The notes below the pieces were generated by a model, which searched no databases, was not told the origin of the DNA, and worked only from the letters and a program-made list of their open reading frames with translations. The position numbers and the translations under genes were made by a program. Below, in pieces: positions 7,857 to 15,334 of a stretch of DNA of 23,259 nucleotides. Position 1 is the stretch's first letter. Each line of letters opens with the position of its first letter. The stretch is from GSA-30 sp036384435 (GTDB taxonomy: Bacteria > Pseudomonadota > Gammaproteobacteria > Xanthomonadales > Rhodanobacteraceae), in NCBI RefSeq assembly GCF_036384435.1, contig NZ_DASVMI010000066.1:1-23259 (forward strand), given 5' to 3'.

Positions 7857-7888
7857 GACGCGCCGCCGCATCGGCGCAGGCTGCTCCC
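7857..7888 (-). repeat. REP-like element, second copy of the GGGAGCAGCCT head
   Basis: On the minus strand GGGAGCAGCCT (7888-7878) is followed by a CGCCG/CGGCG palindrome with a 3-base loop. The 11-base head is identical to that at 4656-4666 while the palindrome differs. It lies just upstream of the candidate aminotransferase promoter. Confidence 0.4.
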
Positions 7889-8128
7889 GATCGCGGTCGC
7901 CGTATACGCCTGCTTCACCTTGGCTTGAGCCGCGAGAGGTCGCCATCACCTTGATTTTTCAGCCGTTACCTGCAGGAGTGTTCACCACGAAATATTGACA
8001 GGGCACGCTTAAGGTTCGCCATGACACCATGCGCCCGCGGCGGGCTCATCTGCTGCGCACCTGCTGGATACAGGTAACGAAACAGCCGGAAGGAACGGGC
8101 TCCACCTTGCGAGATAAGGACCTGCTCC
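7889..8128. other. Intergenic region between divergent aminotransferase and GlsB-type gene
   Basis: Together with the promoter and repeat at 7847-7888, this completes a 318-base gap. I see no supported gene. It contains a TTGACA (7995-8000) without a recognisable -10 at 16-18 bases, and a palindrome-rich GCGCCCGCGGCGGGC around 8031-8045. A ribosome binding site (AAGGA) precedes the next gene. Confidence 0.5.
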
Positions 8129-8392
8129 ATGTTGATGCACTGGTTTATCGTCTTCATTATCGGCCTGATCATCGGCGTCCTGGCCAAGTTGCTGGTGCCG
8201 GGGCCCGATGGCGGTGGCATCATCGTCACCGCTTTGCTCGGCATCGCCGGCTCGATGCTTGCCACCTATGCCAGCGAACGCTGGGGTCTGTTGCCGCTGA
8301 CTGGCTGGAAGCATTTCGCGGGCTCCGTCGGCGGCGCCATCATCCTGCTACTGATCTACAACGCTGTATTTGCCCGCCCGCGTCGCCTGTAG
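8129..8392 (+). CDS. GlsB/YeaQ/YmgE family stress-response membrane protein
   Basis: 87 residues with three hydrophobic stretches: residues 3-22 (FIVFIIGLIIGVLAKLL), about 30-47 (GIIVTALLGIAGSMLATY) and about 65-81 (GSVGGAIILLLIYNAVF). The glycine-rich pattern (GxxxG repeats, PGPDGGG turn) is that of the transglycosylase-associated protein family. Members are small inner-membrane proteins often induced by stress, with no defined biochemical activity. The Met pair at the start (MLMHW) leaves ATG 8129 or 8135 possible; 8129 has AAGGA about 9 bases upstream. The gene stands alone and ends at a strong stem-loop. Confidence 0.88.
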   Translation: MLMHWFIVFIIGLIIGVLAKLLVPGPDGGGIIVTALLGIAGSMLATYASERWGLLPLTGWKHFAGSVGGAIILLLIYNAVFARPRRL

Positions 8393-8403
8393 CGCCTATG
8401 CCG

Positions 8404-8436
8404 AAAAAAGAGGGCGGGCATGGCCGCCCGCCCTCT
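8404..8436. terminator. Terminator shared by convergent GlsB-type gene and ppiB
   Basis: AGAGGGCGGGC (8409-8419) and GCCCGCCCTCT (8426-8436) form a perfect 11-bp stem with a 6-base loop. On the minus strand it is followed by TTTTTT, a canonical terminator for the cyclophilin gene, which ends 25 bases earlier. On the plus strand the following sequence (TCATGATTTCT) is only moderately T-rich, so termination of the GlsB-type gene is probable but weaker. Confidence 0.88.
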
Positions 8437-8461
8437 TCATGATTTCTCGTGCACGAGGATG

Positions 8462-8971
8462 TCAGCCGCGCTGATCGAGCACCTTGTTCCATTCGTCGAC
8501 ACGATCGGCCTGGGCGGCCAGCAACGCATCGACGTCGCCCTCCACGGTGACCTTCTCGATCACGTCCCCCTGACGGATCGCATCGACCACCTTCTGGTCT
8601 TCGGCACCGACCACTTCGCCGAACACGCTGTGCTTGCCGTCCAACCAGGGGGTGGCGCCATGCGTGATGAAGAACTGGCTACCGTTGGTGCGCGGGCCGG
8701 CATTGGCCATCGACAACACGCCCGGCTTGTCATGGCGCAACGACGCATCGAACTCATCCTCGAACCGATAGCCCGGGCCGCCACGACCACTACCTTCCGG
8801 ACAGCCACCCTGGACCATGAAGTCGGCGATCACGCGATGGAACGACAGATTGTCGTAGTACCCGCGACGAGCCAGGTTCACAAAGCTGGCCACCGTCACG
8901 GGGGTCTTATCGTCATGCAGACGCAGATGGATGGGGCCACGGTTGGTAACGAGGGTAACGGAAATGGTCAT
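8462..8971 (-). CDS. ppiB: Peptidyl-prolyl cis-trans isomerase, cyclophilin type
   Basis: 169 residues without a signal peptide, so a cytoplasmic PpiB-type foldase that isomerises X-Pro bonds. Seen: the active-site arginine segment LSFHRVIADFMVQGGCPEGS, GTG-like loop GRGGPGYRFEDEF, core motif GVLSMANAGPRTNGSQFFIT, and the tryptophan/histidine loop TPWLDGKHSVFGEVV. ATG 8971 is chosen because AGGA lies about 9 bases upstream and the family begins with a strand such as TISVTLVTNRGPI. An in-frame extension to 9109 lacks family similarity. A 7-bp leader hairpin lies 22-43 bases upstream of the start. Confidence 0.95.
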   Translation of the reverse strand: MTISVTLVTNRGPIHLRLHDDKTPVTVASFVNLARRGYYDNLSFHRVIADFMVQGGCPEGSGRGGPGYRFEDEFDASLRHDKPGVLSMANAGPRTNGSQFFITHGATPWLDGKHSVFGEVVGAEDQKVVDAIRQGDVIEKVTVEGDVDALLAAQADRVDEWNKVLDQRG

Positions 8972-9400
8972 CGATGGTTCCTGATTGAAGTGAACCGCCT
9001 TCTGCGGGGCGGTTTCGGATCGCCAAGGATACCCCAACCCCGACAGATTGATGCTGCAACGCAGCAATTTCTTGCGCCACCTTTCATCGGCTGCGGAGAT
9101 ACCCGGCATGCGCAGTCGTGCGGCGATGCGAAGGATTCATGCAAGCAAGCCAACGATATCTTGCGAATGGACGCCCAAACTTGCGCATGAAACGTGACGC
9201 AACCGACGTCGTTACGCACTGTAGCCACAACGTCACAGAGTCCGTCATTGCTGTCGCATAAGCGCCAACGCTTCGTCATCTAGCGACACCACACTGGCCT
9301 GCGGTCGGCGCGATTCCCTCTCCTTTTGTCGCGCCGATCAATCAGGGGGACCACGCTCGATTCGCAACTTCCACGAAGGTAAGTTGCTGGGGATCAAGTC
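8972..9400. other. Gene-free divergent region between ppiB and the phosphoesterase gene
   Basis: 429 bases without a supported gene. It holds a perfect 7-bp stem (AACCGCC 8993-8999 with GGCGGTT 9008-9014) in the ppiB leader, a cluster of GTCA/TGAC words at about 9195-9275 resembling degenerate regulator half-sites, and an 11-bp stem-loop at 9303-9339 in the phosphoesterase leader. I could not identify convincing -35/-10 pairs. Confidence 0.55.
9303..9339 (+). promoter_or_regulatory. Stable stem-loop in the phosphoesterase 5' leader
   Basis: GGTCGGCGCGA and TCGCGCCGATC pair over 11 bp (one G-T wobble) around a 15-base pyrimidine-rich loop. It ends 61 bases before the start codon and is not followed by a T-run, so attenuation by simple termination is unlikely. 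It could be an RNA regulatory or stability element, or a DNA operator. Confidence 0.4.
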
Positions 9401-11440
9401 ATGTCCAAGATGTTCGGCAAGCGGCTCCACCCGCTTTTTCTCGGCATGCTGGCGACCGGCCTCGCCGGTGTTGTCAGCGCACAAACCACCACCGCACCCG
9501 ACAAAGACGCAGCCTTCAGGAAAGACATTCCTACCGCGCCGCTGCAAAGCCAGCACGGCCTGCCTGGCGGCATCGTCGCCCTGCATAAGCCCAAGAGCGG
9601 CAAGGACAACAGCGACAAGACCAAGACGCCCATCAAGCACGTCATCCTGTTGATCGGCGAAAACCGCACGTTCGATCACGTCTACGCCACTTACAAGCCC
9701 ACACGTGGCGAAACGGTGTTCAACTTGCTGTCCGAAGGCATCGTCAACGCCGATGGCACGCCCGGTCCGAACGTCGCGGCGGCACGCCAGTTCATGGCCA
9801 CGCAGTCGGGCGACTATCAACCAGCACCCACGCGCACCACCACTTATGAAAATCTGCCGCAGATGAACACCGGCGGCGCTCCGACTCAGGCACCGTTCGC
9901 CTCGGCAGCGCAGGCTCAATCCATCGAACCGGCCCTGCCGGACGACGCCTACCAGGAACTGGCCGAGGGTGGCACGGGCCTGCCGGCAGGCGTACCCGAT
10001 ACACGCTTCCCAGCCGTGCTGACCAATGCGCCCGTGGATATGCATGCATCGCTCAGCTACAACGACTACGCCAACAGCCCGGTCCATCGCTTCTTCCAGA
10101 TGTGGCAGCAGCTGGATTGCAATATCAAGGAGGCCACGCGACAGAACCCGAGCGGCTGCCGCGCGGATCTGTTCCCGTGGGTGGAAGTGACCATGGGTGC
10201 CGGTAACAACGGCGCGAAGCAGCCGGCCAATTTCACCGACCAGACCACCGGTGAAGGCTCCACGTCAATGCAGTTCCTGAACATGGCCAAGGGCGATGCG
10301 CCCTACTTCAAGCAATTGGCCGATCAGTACACGCTCAGCGACAATTTTCACCAGTCGGTCATGGGTGGCACGGGCGCCAATCACATCATGCTTGGCTACG
10401 GCACGTTGATCTACTACGCCGACGCGAAGGGCAAACCGGCCACGCCGCCGGTCAACCAGATCGAAAACCCGAACTCGCAGCCGGGCACTAACAACTGGTG
10501 GGTCCAGGACGGCTACGGTGGTGGCTCGTACGTCAACTGCGCCGATGAAACGCAACCCGGTGTCGCGCCAATCAAGAAGTACCTGCGTTCGCTGCCCTAC
10601 AAGACATTCAAGGGCACCGATTGCAAGAAGGACGCCTATTACCTGGTCAACAACTACAACCCAGGTTACATGGGCGATGGTACACCGGCACCACTGGGCG
10701 ACCAGCAGTTCACCATTCCGCCGTCGACGCAGGAAAACCTGGCCACGCTACTTGAGCGTCACAACGTGAGCTGGAAGTACTACGGCGAAGGTTGGGGCCA
10801 GGGCAAGGAAAACGGCGAAGCCGGTACCTTCTGCAACATCTGCGATCCGTTCCTGTATTCAACGCAGGTCATGACCAATCCGGACCTGCGTGCCAACAAC
10901 CAGGACATCAACGATCTCTACACCGACATCCAGAACAACACGCTACCTGCGGTGTCCATCGCCAAGCCGGATGGCATCCTCGACGGCCATCCGGCTTCCT
11001 CGAAGTTGCAGTTGTTCGAAGGCTATGTGAAGAAGATCGTCGACATGGCCAAGGCCAATCCCAAGGTGTGGGCTGACACGGCCATTGTGGTGACCTTCGA
11101 TGAAGGCGGTGGCTATTACGACTCGGGCTATGTACAGCCGGTGGATTTCTTCGGCGACGGCACGCGCATCCCGATGCTCGTGATCTCCAAGTACTCCTCC
11201 GGGGGCCACGTAGTGCACACGTACTACGATCATGTGTCATTCGACAAGTTCGTCGAGTCGAACTGGGGCTTGCACGACCAAATCTCCGAGCGCAGCCGTG
11301 ACAACCTGCCCAACCCGATCGCCACCAAGGGCAATCCGTATGTGCCAGTGAATGCGCCCGCCATCGGCAACATGATGGATATGTTCGATTTTGGCCATCA
11401 GGGTCGCAAGGACGGTATCGCGGCGGAACTCCAGGATTGA
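9401..11440 (+). CDS. Secreted phosphoesterase (phospholipase C / AcpA acid phosphatase family)
   Basis: 679 residues. A Sec-type signal peptide covers residues 1-28 (ending GVVSAQ), so the enzyme acts in the periplasm or outside. Family core: IKHVILLIGENRTFDHVY (residues 78-95) supplies the metal/nucleophile cluster (E87, N88, T90, D92), FHQSVMGGTGANHIML lies near 320-335, and TAIVVTFDEGGGYYD (about 560-575) carries the second metal-binding acidic pair. This is the phosphoesterase family that includes phospholipase C and AcpA-type acid phosphatase; the class cleaves phosphodiesters or phosphomonoesters. Several cysteines (for example LDCN, SGCR, TFCNICD) suggest disulfides. Start ATG 9401 has a weak GGGGA 9 bases upstream. 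A perfect terminator follows. Exact substrate cannot be read from sequence. Confidence 0.9.
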   Translation: MSKMFGKRLHPLFLGMLATGLAGVVSAQTTTAPDKDAAFRKDIPTAPLQSQHGLPGGIVALHKPKSGKDNSDKTKTPIKHVILLIGENRTFDHVYATYKPTRGETVFNLLSEGIVNADGTPGPNVAAARQFMATQSGDYQPAPTRTTTYENLPQMNTGGAPTQAPFASAAQAQSIEPALPDDAYQELAEGGTGLPAGVPDTRFPAVLTNAPVDMHASLSYNDYANSPVHRFFQMWQQLDCNIKEATRQNPSGCRADLFPWVEVTMGAGNNGAKQPANFTDQTTGEGSTSMQFLNMAKGDAPYFKQLADQYTLSDNFHQSVMGGTGANHIMLGYGTLIYYADAKGKPATPPVNQIENPNSQPGTNNWWVQDGYGGGSYVNCADETQPGVAPIKKYLRSLPYKTFKGTDCKKDAYYLVNNYNPGYMGDGTPAPLGDQQFTIPPSTQENLATLLERHNVSWKYYGEGWGQGKENGEAGTFCNICDPFLYSTQVMTNPDLRANNQDINDLYTDIQNNTLPAVSIAKPDGILDGHPASSKLQLFEGYVKKIVDMAKANPKVWADTAIVVTFDEGGGYYDSGYVQPVDFFGDGTRIPMLVISKYSSGGHVVHTYYDHVSFDKFVESNWGLHDQISERSRDNLPNPIATKGNPYVPVNAPAIGNMMDMFDFGHQGRKDGIAAELQD

Positions 11441-11462
11441 TCCACACCCATGCTTGATGCGT

Positions 11463-11494
11463 GCCCTGCCGGACACTCCGGCAGGGCAGCTTTT
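11463..11494 (+). terminator. Rho-independent terminator after the phosphoesterase gene
   Basis: GCCCTGCCGGA and TCCGGCAGGGC form a perfect 11-bp stem with a 3-base loop (CAC), followed by AGCTTTT. It ends 21 bases before the DUF3617 gene start, so that gene either has its own promoter or depends on read-through. Confidence 0.88.
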
Positions 11495-11514
11495 GTCGGG
11501 AGAACCGCAACGCC

Positions 11515-11976
11515 ATGATTACCGTTCAACAGCGCCGCCGGCACCTGCTTCAGGCATTGTCCCTGGCTGCGATGGCTTTCGCTGCCCTGGCTGCATTGCC
11601 TGTCCATGCCGATCCCGGGGATTTCGGCGCCATGCCCGGCTTGTGGAAAATCGTCACTCGCATGTTCAGTCACGGTCAGTGGAGCAAGCCCACCGTGCAA
11701 TGGCATTGCGTGGACGAAGGAGCCGACCCATGGCCATCGTTCGGCAAGATCGATCTTCCTGGCAGCAGGCAATGCCAGGTCGCCGGCCAGCATCGCGCCA
11801 GCACCTCGCTCGACTGGACCTTGCATTGCGATGCGTCCGACGCCGTAGCCGCACGTGGACACGTAGGCTTCGATTCAGCCGAGCACTACACCGCACACCT
11901 GACGTTGCCCAAAGGCGGCGATGTCGTGCGTGTCGAGGGCAAGCGCTATGCGGCCTGCACCAGTCCTGCCGACTGA
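11515..11976 (+). CDS. DUF3617-like secreted protein
   Basis: 153 residues. The N terminus QQRRRHLLQALSLAAM, a hydrophobic core and ALPVHA|DPG make a signal peptide; the RR-x-L-L pattern could be a twin-arginine signal, though it also fits Sec. The mature part starts PGLWKIVTRMF, has WHCVDEG, RQCQVAG, WTLHCDA and AACTS, giving four cysteines. The layout (PG-x-W opening, cysteine pairs, repeated beta strands) matches DUF3617, a family of unknown function in Xanthomonadales periplasms. ATG 11515 is chosen because the signal peptide starts there and GGGAGA lies upstream; an in-frame ATG at 11461 would precede the terminator stem and is rejected. Confidence 0.72.
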   Translation: MITVQQRRRHLLQALSLAAMAFAALAALPVHADPGDFGAMPGLWKIVTRMFSHGQWSKPTVQWHCVDEGADPWPSFGKIDLPGSRQCQVAGQHRASTSLDWTLHCDASDAVAARGHVGFDSAEHYTAHLTLPKGGDVVRVEGKRYAACTSPAD

Positions 11977-12165
11977 GAACTGGGTGGGGAACGTCGGGAA
12001 CCCGAAGCACGGGTAGATATCCGGTGACATTCCTGCCCTGTGGACTCCAAGGACGGTTGGGCGTTTGGGCGTCTAGCCATCCGACCTGCGAAATTTTCCG
12101 ATAGCCAGGCCTCCCCGTCTGGCGGAGACTCGCCTTATCAGCGCCGGACTTTTAAGGGGGAGGCC

Positions 12166-12510
12166 ATGCGCCGATTTTTCTTGTCTCTGGCTGCGTGGCT
12201 GGTTGCCACGGCGGCCCTGGCTGACACAGCCACGACCGACAGTGCTCCACCGGAGTGCGTGAGCTTCGCCCGGCCGTTCTACCTGATTGCCCGCAATCGG
12301 GACCGGGGCGTCACCAAGGTGGCCGCCATGGCCAACGTCAAGCGCAGCCGCGGAGAAGACAACAGCCCCGGCATGCCCGACAACTGGATGACCATGACCG
12401 TGACCACGGTCTACAACTATCCGGCCGTGCCGCCCGAAGAACTCCAGGCTCGCGCCCAGCGCGCCTGTTCCCTCGACGCCGAGGGCAAGGTGCAGTTTCG
12501 CGGCATCTAG
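12166..12510 (+). CDS. Small secreted protein of unknown function
   Basis: 114 residues. A clean Sec signal peptide (MRRFFLSLAAWLVATAALA, then DTATT) predicts a mature periplasmic protein of about 95 residues. It has two cysteines (PPECVSF near the start and RACSLD near the end) that could form one disulfide. The start is well defined: AAGGGGGAGG lies just before ATG 12166, and an upstream in-frame ATG at 12040 has neither ribosome binding site nor signal peptide. I do not recognise the family. It follows the DUF3617 gene by 189 bases on the same strand. Confidence 0.75.
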   Translation: MRRFFLSLAAWLVATAALADTATTDSAPPECVSFARPFYLIARNRDRGVTKVAAMANVKRSRGEDNSPGMPDNWMTMTVTTVYNYPAVPPEELQARAQRACSLDAEGKVQFRGI

Positions 12511-12696
12511 CCGAATGGGCCAGCGGCGCGCCCACCAGGATGCCGAAAAAGTAAATTTATCGTAAGAAGGCAGGCTGGAACGATCCAAATGGTCAAACCA
12601 GGAAAAATTCTCAACCGCCTCCTCACTACTTTCTAATGGTTCCACCTGCATAGTGGAGGTGTGGGAAATCCAATGCGCCTTGCGAGGTCACCGTCC

Positions 12697-12915
12697 ATGT
12701 ACGCCCAAACCACCACCACGACGCCGACCTCGATAAATGCAGGCAACTGGCTGCAGCGTGCCATGCACGCGGTGCGCCAGATGACCCGCCCGAGGGAAGT
12801 TGCCCCAGCCGCGCCGCTCACTCGCCGCCAGATGTTATTGATGGCCCAGGATCGCAAGCGTGCCGAAGAACGTGCCCGTCGCCAGGCCTCCCTGACTCGC
12901 CAACACAATGCTTGA
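12697..12915 (+). CDS. Small basic hypothetical protein
   Basis: 72 residues from ATG 12697, which has GAGGT 8 bases upstream; ATG 12673 and GTG 12661 are alternatives in frame. The N-terminal half is threonine-rich (MYAQTTTTTPTS) followed by an amphipathic segment NWLQRAMHAVRQM; the C-terminal half (TRRQMLLMAQDRKRAEERAR) is a highly charged helix. No signal peptide or membrane segment. No family recognised. An upstream hairpin (TCCAC 12641-12645 with GTGGA 12653-12657) buries the stronger GGAGG at 12655-12659, arguing for the later start. It converges on the acetyltransferase gene. Confidence 0.55.
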   Translation: MYAQTTTTTPTSINAGNWLQRAMHAVRQMTRPREVAPAAPLTRRQMLLMAQDRKRAEERARRQASLTRQHNA

Positions 12916-12934
12916 GAGACGCCGTGACCTGCTG

Positions 12935-12979
12935 ATCAAGGGTGCATCATCGTGATGCTGGTGCCAGCACCCCCTTGAT
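12935..12979. other. Nested inverted repeat at a convergent gene junction
   Basis: ATCAAGGGTGC (12935-12945) pairs with GCACCCCCTTGAT (12967-12979) with a two-base bulge, and the interior contains a perfect GCATCA/TGATGC hairpin with loop TCG. The right arm encodes the last residues of the acetyltransferase. No T-run follows, so it may be a 3'-end stabilising structure or weak bidirectional terminator. Confidence 0.4.
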
Positions 12980-13393
12980 GAAGCGGCGGCTGCACGGGGC
13001 GTAACCCTGCGCCATGTAGAAGGAGTGGGCGTTTTCTCGATGATTATCACTCGTCACTTCGATGCGGCGGGCACCGTGCGCCAGTGCCCATGACTGCGCG
13101 GTCGCAAGCAAGGCTCTGCCGACACCTTGCCGTTGATACATCGTTCGTACCGAAAGCGCTGTGATACGTGCAAGCATGCCTGATTCATGCCAAAGCGGTA
13201 TGGCATGCAGGCTGACGCAACCCGCTGCCTCGCCCATGCCATCGTCGATGTAGATCCACATGGCATCACTGGACGCGTTGCGCAACACGAGCAGCTTTTC
13301 GCGTATCAACGATGCGGGTGTCGCATACCCCAGTGGCTCAAGACACAAGGCAATGTCTTGAGCATCCGCCGATGTCACCATACGTATCGTCAT
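12947..13393 (-). CDS. GNAT-family N-acetyltransferase
   Basis: 148 residues, a single GNAT domain that should transfer acetyl from acetyl-CoA to an amine. The CoA-binding motif A is visible as ITALSVRTMYQRQGVGRALL (Q-x-x-G-x-G), followed by the motif B segment with NHRENAHSFYMAQGYAP, where the tyrosine near FYMAQGY is the usual general acid. Opens MTIRMVTSADAQDIA, a typical GNAT first strand and helix. ATG 13393 is favoured because GGAGGT lies 5 bases upstream; the GTG at 13405 overlaps that site. Substrate unknown; cytoplasmic. Confidence 0.9.
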   Translation of the reverse strand: MTIRMVTSADAQDIALCLEPLGYATPASLIREKLLVLRNASSDAMWIYIDDGMGEAAGCVSLHAIPLWHESGMLARITALSVRTMYQRQGVGRALLATAQSWALAHGARRIEVTSDNHRENAHSFYMAQGYAPCSRRFIKGVLAPASR

Positions 13394-13609
13394 CAATACC
13401 TCCACGGTCAGGAACCCAGGCTAGCCTGGAGAGCTGCGCAAATGGTGTCCTTGCCTGGGCACACACGTGATGGTCAGCCATGCGACATTCGGAGATACAC
13501 GAGGCAATGCTCACGCGATCGGGCTGGGGGGTTCCAGAACTCGGCCCCACGACAGGTTCGCAGAGTGCTTCACGAAGGTGTGAGCTACACACAACCTGCG
13601 TGGCGTGGG

Positions 13610-14773
13610 TCAGCGTTCTGGCCAGTGCCATGGCGGCCCGTCGAGCAGGCCATGGCCGCGTATGCGTGTTTCCCCCAGCGACTTCTCCAGATGCACGGCG
13701 TTGCAGTCCTCGGCTTCCGTCAACGCGGAGATCAACCTCGATGCATGCGATACCACCCAGACCTGGGTACGCTCGGACGCCTTGATGATCAACCGTGCCA
13801 AAGGCAGCAGCAGATCCGGATGGAGGCTGGTCTCCGGCTCGTTGAGGATCATCATCGGGGGCGGCCTTGGCGTATGCAATGCGGCAATCCACAGCAGGTA
13901 GCGCAAGGTGCCATCGGAAAGCTCCGCCACGCTCAGGGGGCGTAACAAGCCATGCTGGCTGAGCCGCAGTTCGAACCGCCCGTCCGGCGCGACGATATCC
14001 ACCCGCGCACCGGGAAAGGCATCTTCGACCGCAGCCTCCAAGGCGCGGCCATCGCTCATTTCCTGGATCGTTCGCCACGCGGCCGCCAAGTCGCGGCCAT
14101 CGTGGCTGAGCACCGGCGTGCGCGTACCGATCTGGCTGGCACGTGCAGGCGCATCCACGTCAGTGCGAAAGTGATCATAGAACCGCCAACCGCGAATACG
14201 CTCGCGCAGCGCAAGCACTTCCGGAGCTCCTACCGGATCGGCAATCTGCGTGAACATGCTCTCATACTGGCTCAGATGCTGATGAACAACGCGCCAGCTA
14301 CGCCCATCCCGTACGCTCACCACACTGCTTGAACGATCGACCAGCAAGTTGCTCTTGTTTCGCAGGAACGGACCCGACCAGATCACTTCACGCTTGATCT
14401 GCGGATCGCCGGAGAACATTGAAGAAAGTCTCTGCGGCAATCCCAGGTCAATGGCATAGCCGAAATCGTCGTCGGCAAATCCCAGCTTCAAGGCGATCGG
14501 ATCACGCCGCGGACCACCTTCCACCTCGACGTCGCCACGGCGCATCGCCTTGGATATTTCTTCCGGCCCGGCCCACAAGGTGGAAGATAGCCCGCCCTCG
14601 CGTGCCAGGGCGGACACGACACCTCCTTGCGCGGTTTCGGCTAGCAGGCGCAAGGCACGGTAAAGATTGGATTTGCCCGCACCATTGGACCCCGTGATGA
14701 CGTTGAGCCTGCCTAGTGGCATCTCCAACGCGCGCAGCGAGCGATAGCCGGCAACCGCCAAGGTGCTCAACAT
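13610..14773 (-). CDS. AAA family ATPase, RecF/SMC-like
   Basis: 387 residues. N-terminal strand LSTLAVAGYRSLRALEMPLG, then the P-loop ITGSNGAGKSNLYRAL (Walker A at 28-35). A central insert of about 200 residues follows. The C-terminal half carries the ABC-type signature VAELSDGTLRYLLW, Walker B MMILNEPETSLHPDLL and a switch histidine in VWVVSHASRLI. This is the RecF-like AAA_21 group, related to the ATPase half of OLD proteins but without a Toprim nuclease domain. The Asn before Glu in Walker B is common in this subgroup. Function of stand-alone members is unclear; a role in DNA repair or defence is possible but not shown. It lies 64 bases downstream of the zinc finger gene on the same strand. 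Confidence 0.85.
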   Translation of the reverse strand: MLSTLAVAGYRSLRALEMPLGRLNVITGSNGAGKSNLYRALRLLAETAQGGVVSALAREGGLSSTLWAGPEEISKAMRRGDVEVEGGPRRDPIALKLGFADDDFGYAIDLGLPQRLSSMFSGDPQIKREVIWSGPFLRNKSNLLVDRSSSVVSVRDGRSWRVVHQHLSQYESMFTQIADPVGAPEVLALRERIRGWRFYDHFRTDVDAPARASQIGTRTPVLSHDGRDLAAAWRTIQEMSDGRALEAAVEDAFPGARVDIVAPDGRFELRLSQHGLLRPLSVAELSDGTLRYLLWIAALHTPRPPPMMILNEPETSLHPDLLLPLARLIIKASERTQVWVVSHASRLISALTEAEDCNAVHLEKSLGETRIRGHGLLDGPPWHWPER

Positions 14774-14837
14774 GGTCCGATCCCTGGATGGATGATGTGG
14801 CGCTTTTTAGCACCCGCACGCAGCAAACGCCAAGCCT

Positions 14838-15101
14838 TCAGCGAAGTTGACTGTCTTTGCTGCCCCGCCTGTTATACAAGCCGACCGCCTGCTCACCGTC
14901 TTCGGCTTGCTGGCAGACCACGCAAAGTCGCACGCCGGGCACGGCTTTGCGCCGAGCCTCGGGAATCGGCGCCTCGCATGCTTCACAGTGCGTCAGCCCG
15001 GGGCCCTGTTTCAGTTGTCGACGTGCGCGCTCGACCGCATCACTGACGGTGGCATCGATCTGGTCCTGCACCGCACCGTCTCCTGCCCAGCCTGTTGCCA
15101 T
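14838..15101 (-). CDS. DksA/TraR-family C4 zinc finger protein
   Basis: 87 residues. The zinc finger is HCEACEAPIPEARRKAVPG then LCVVCQQ, a C-x2-C, 17 residues, C-x2-C site typical of the DksA/TraR C-terminal domain. The N terminus (DGAVQDQIDATVSDAVERAR) is a short helix rather than the long coiled coil of true DksA, so it resembles YbiI/TraR-type short homologues. TraR-like members bind the RNA polymerase secondary channel; that role is inferred. The start ATG 15101 has GGAGG 6 bases upstream. It is followed by the AAA ATPase gene and is divergent from the proline-rich protein. Confidence 0.88.
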   Translation of the reverse strand: MATGWAGDGAVQDQIDATVSDAVERARRQLKQGPGLTHCEACEAPIPEARRKAVPGVRLCVVCQQAEDGEQAVGLYNRRGSKDSQLR

Positions 15102-15334
15102 GGGAGCCTCCAGATCTAAACAAACGTGGCAGCCGTACCCAGCTCATCGCAGACGGGTGACCCGCCGGGCGTCGCCACAAGCATGGATATGCCATCGTAC
15201 GGACAGGAATCAAGCGTTCACATCCGCAGGCAACCAAGGTCATCCATTCACCTTCGGCACATGGGCCAGGGGTATAACCTACCGCCGGCCCGCCTCATGG
15301 CGGTCGCACGTTGGCACGCGGAGGAGATTCGTCG

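Noticed and set aside
7995..8000. TTGACA resembling a -35 box upstream of the GlsB-type gene.
   Set aside because: No -10-like sequence lies 16-18 bases downstream; the position holds GCCATG.
9242..9259. CCGTCATTGCTGTCGC looked like a Pho box upstream of the phosphoesterase.
   Set aside because: The GTCA words repeat at 9 bases rather than the 11-base period of a Pho box, and the second half-site is poor.
9338..10087. A 249-residue minus-strand frame opposite the phosphoesterase N terminus.
   Set aside because: It is antisense to the phosphoesterase signal peptide and metal motif, and it has no recognisable domain.
11461..11514. Earlier in-frame ATG for the DUF3617 gene.
   Set aside because: It would start inside the phosphoesterase terminator and precede the signal peptide.
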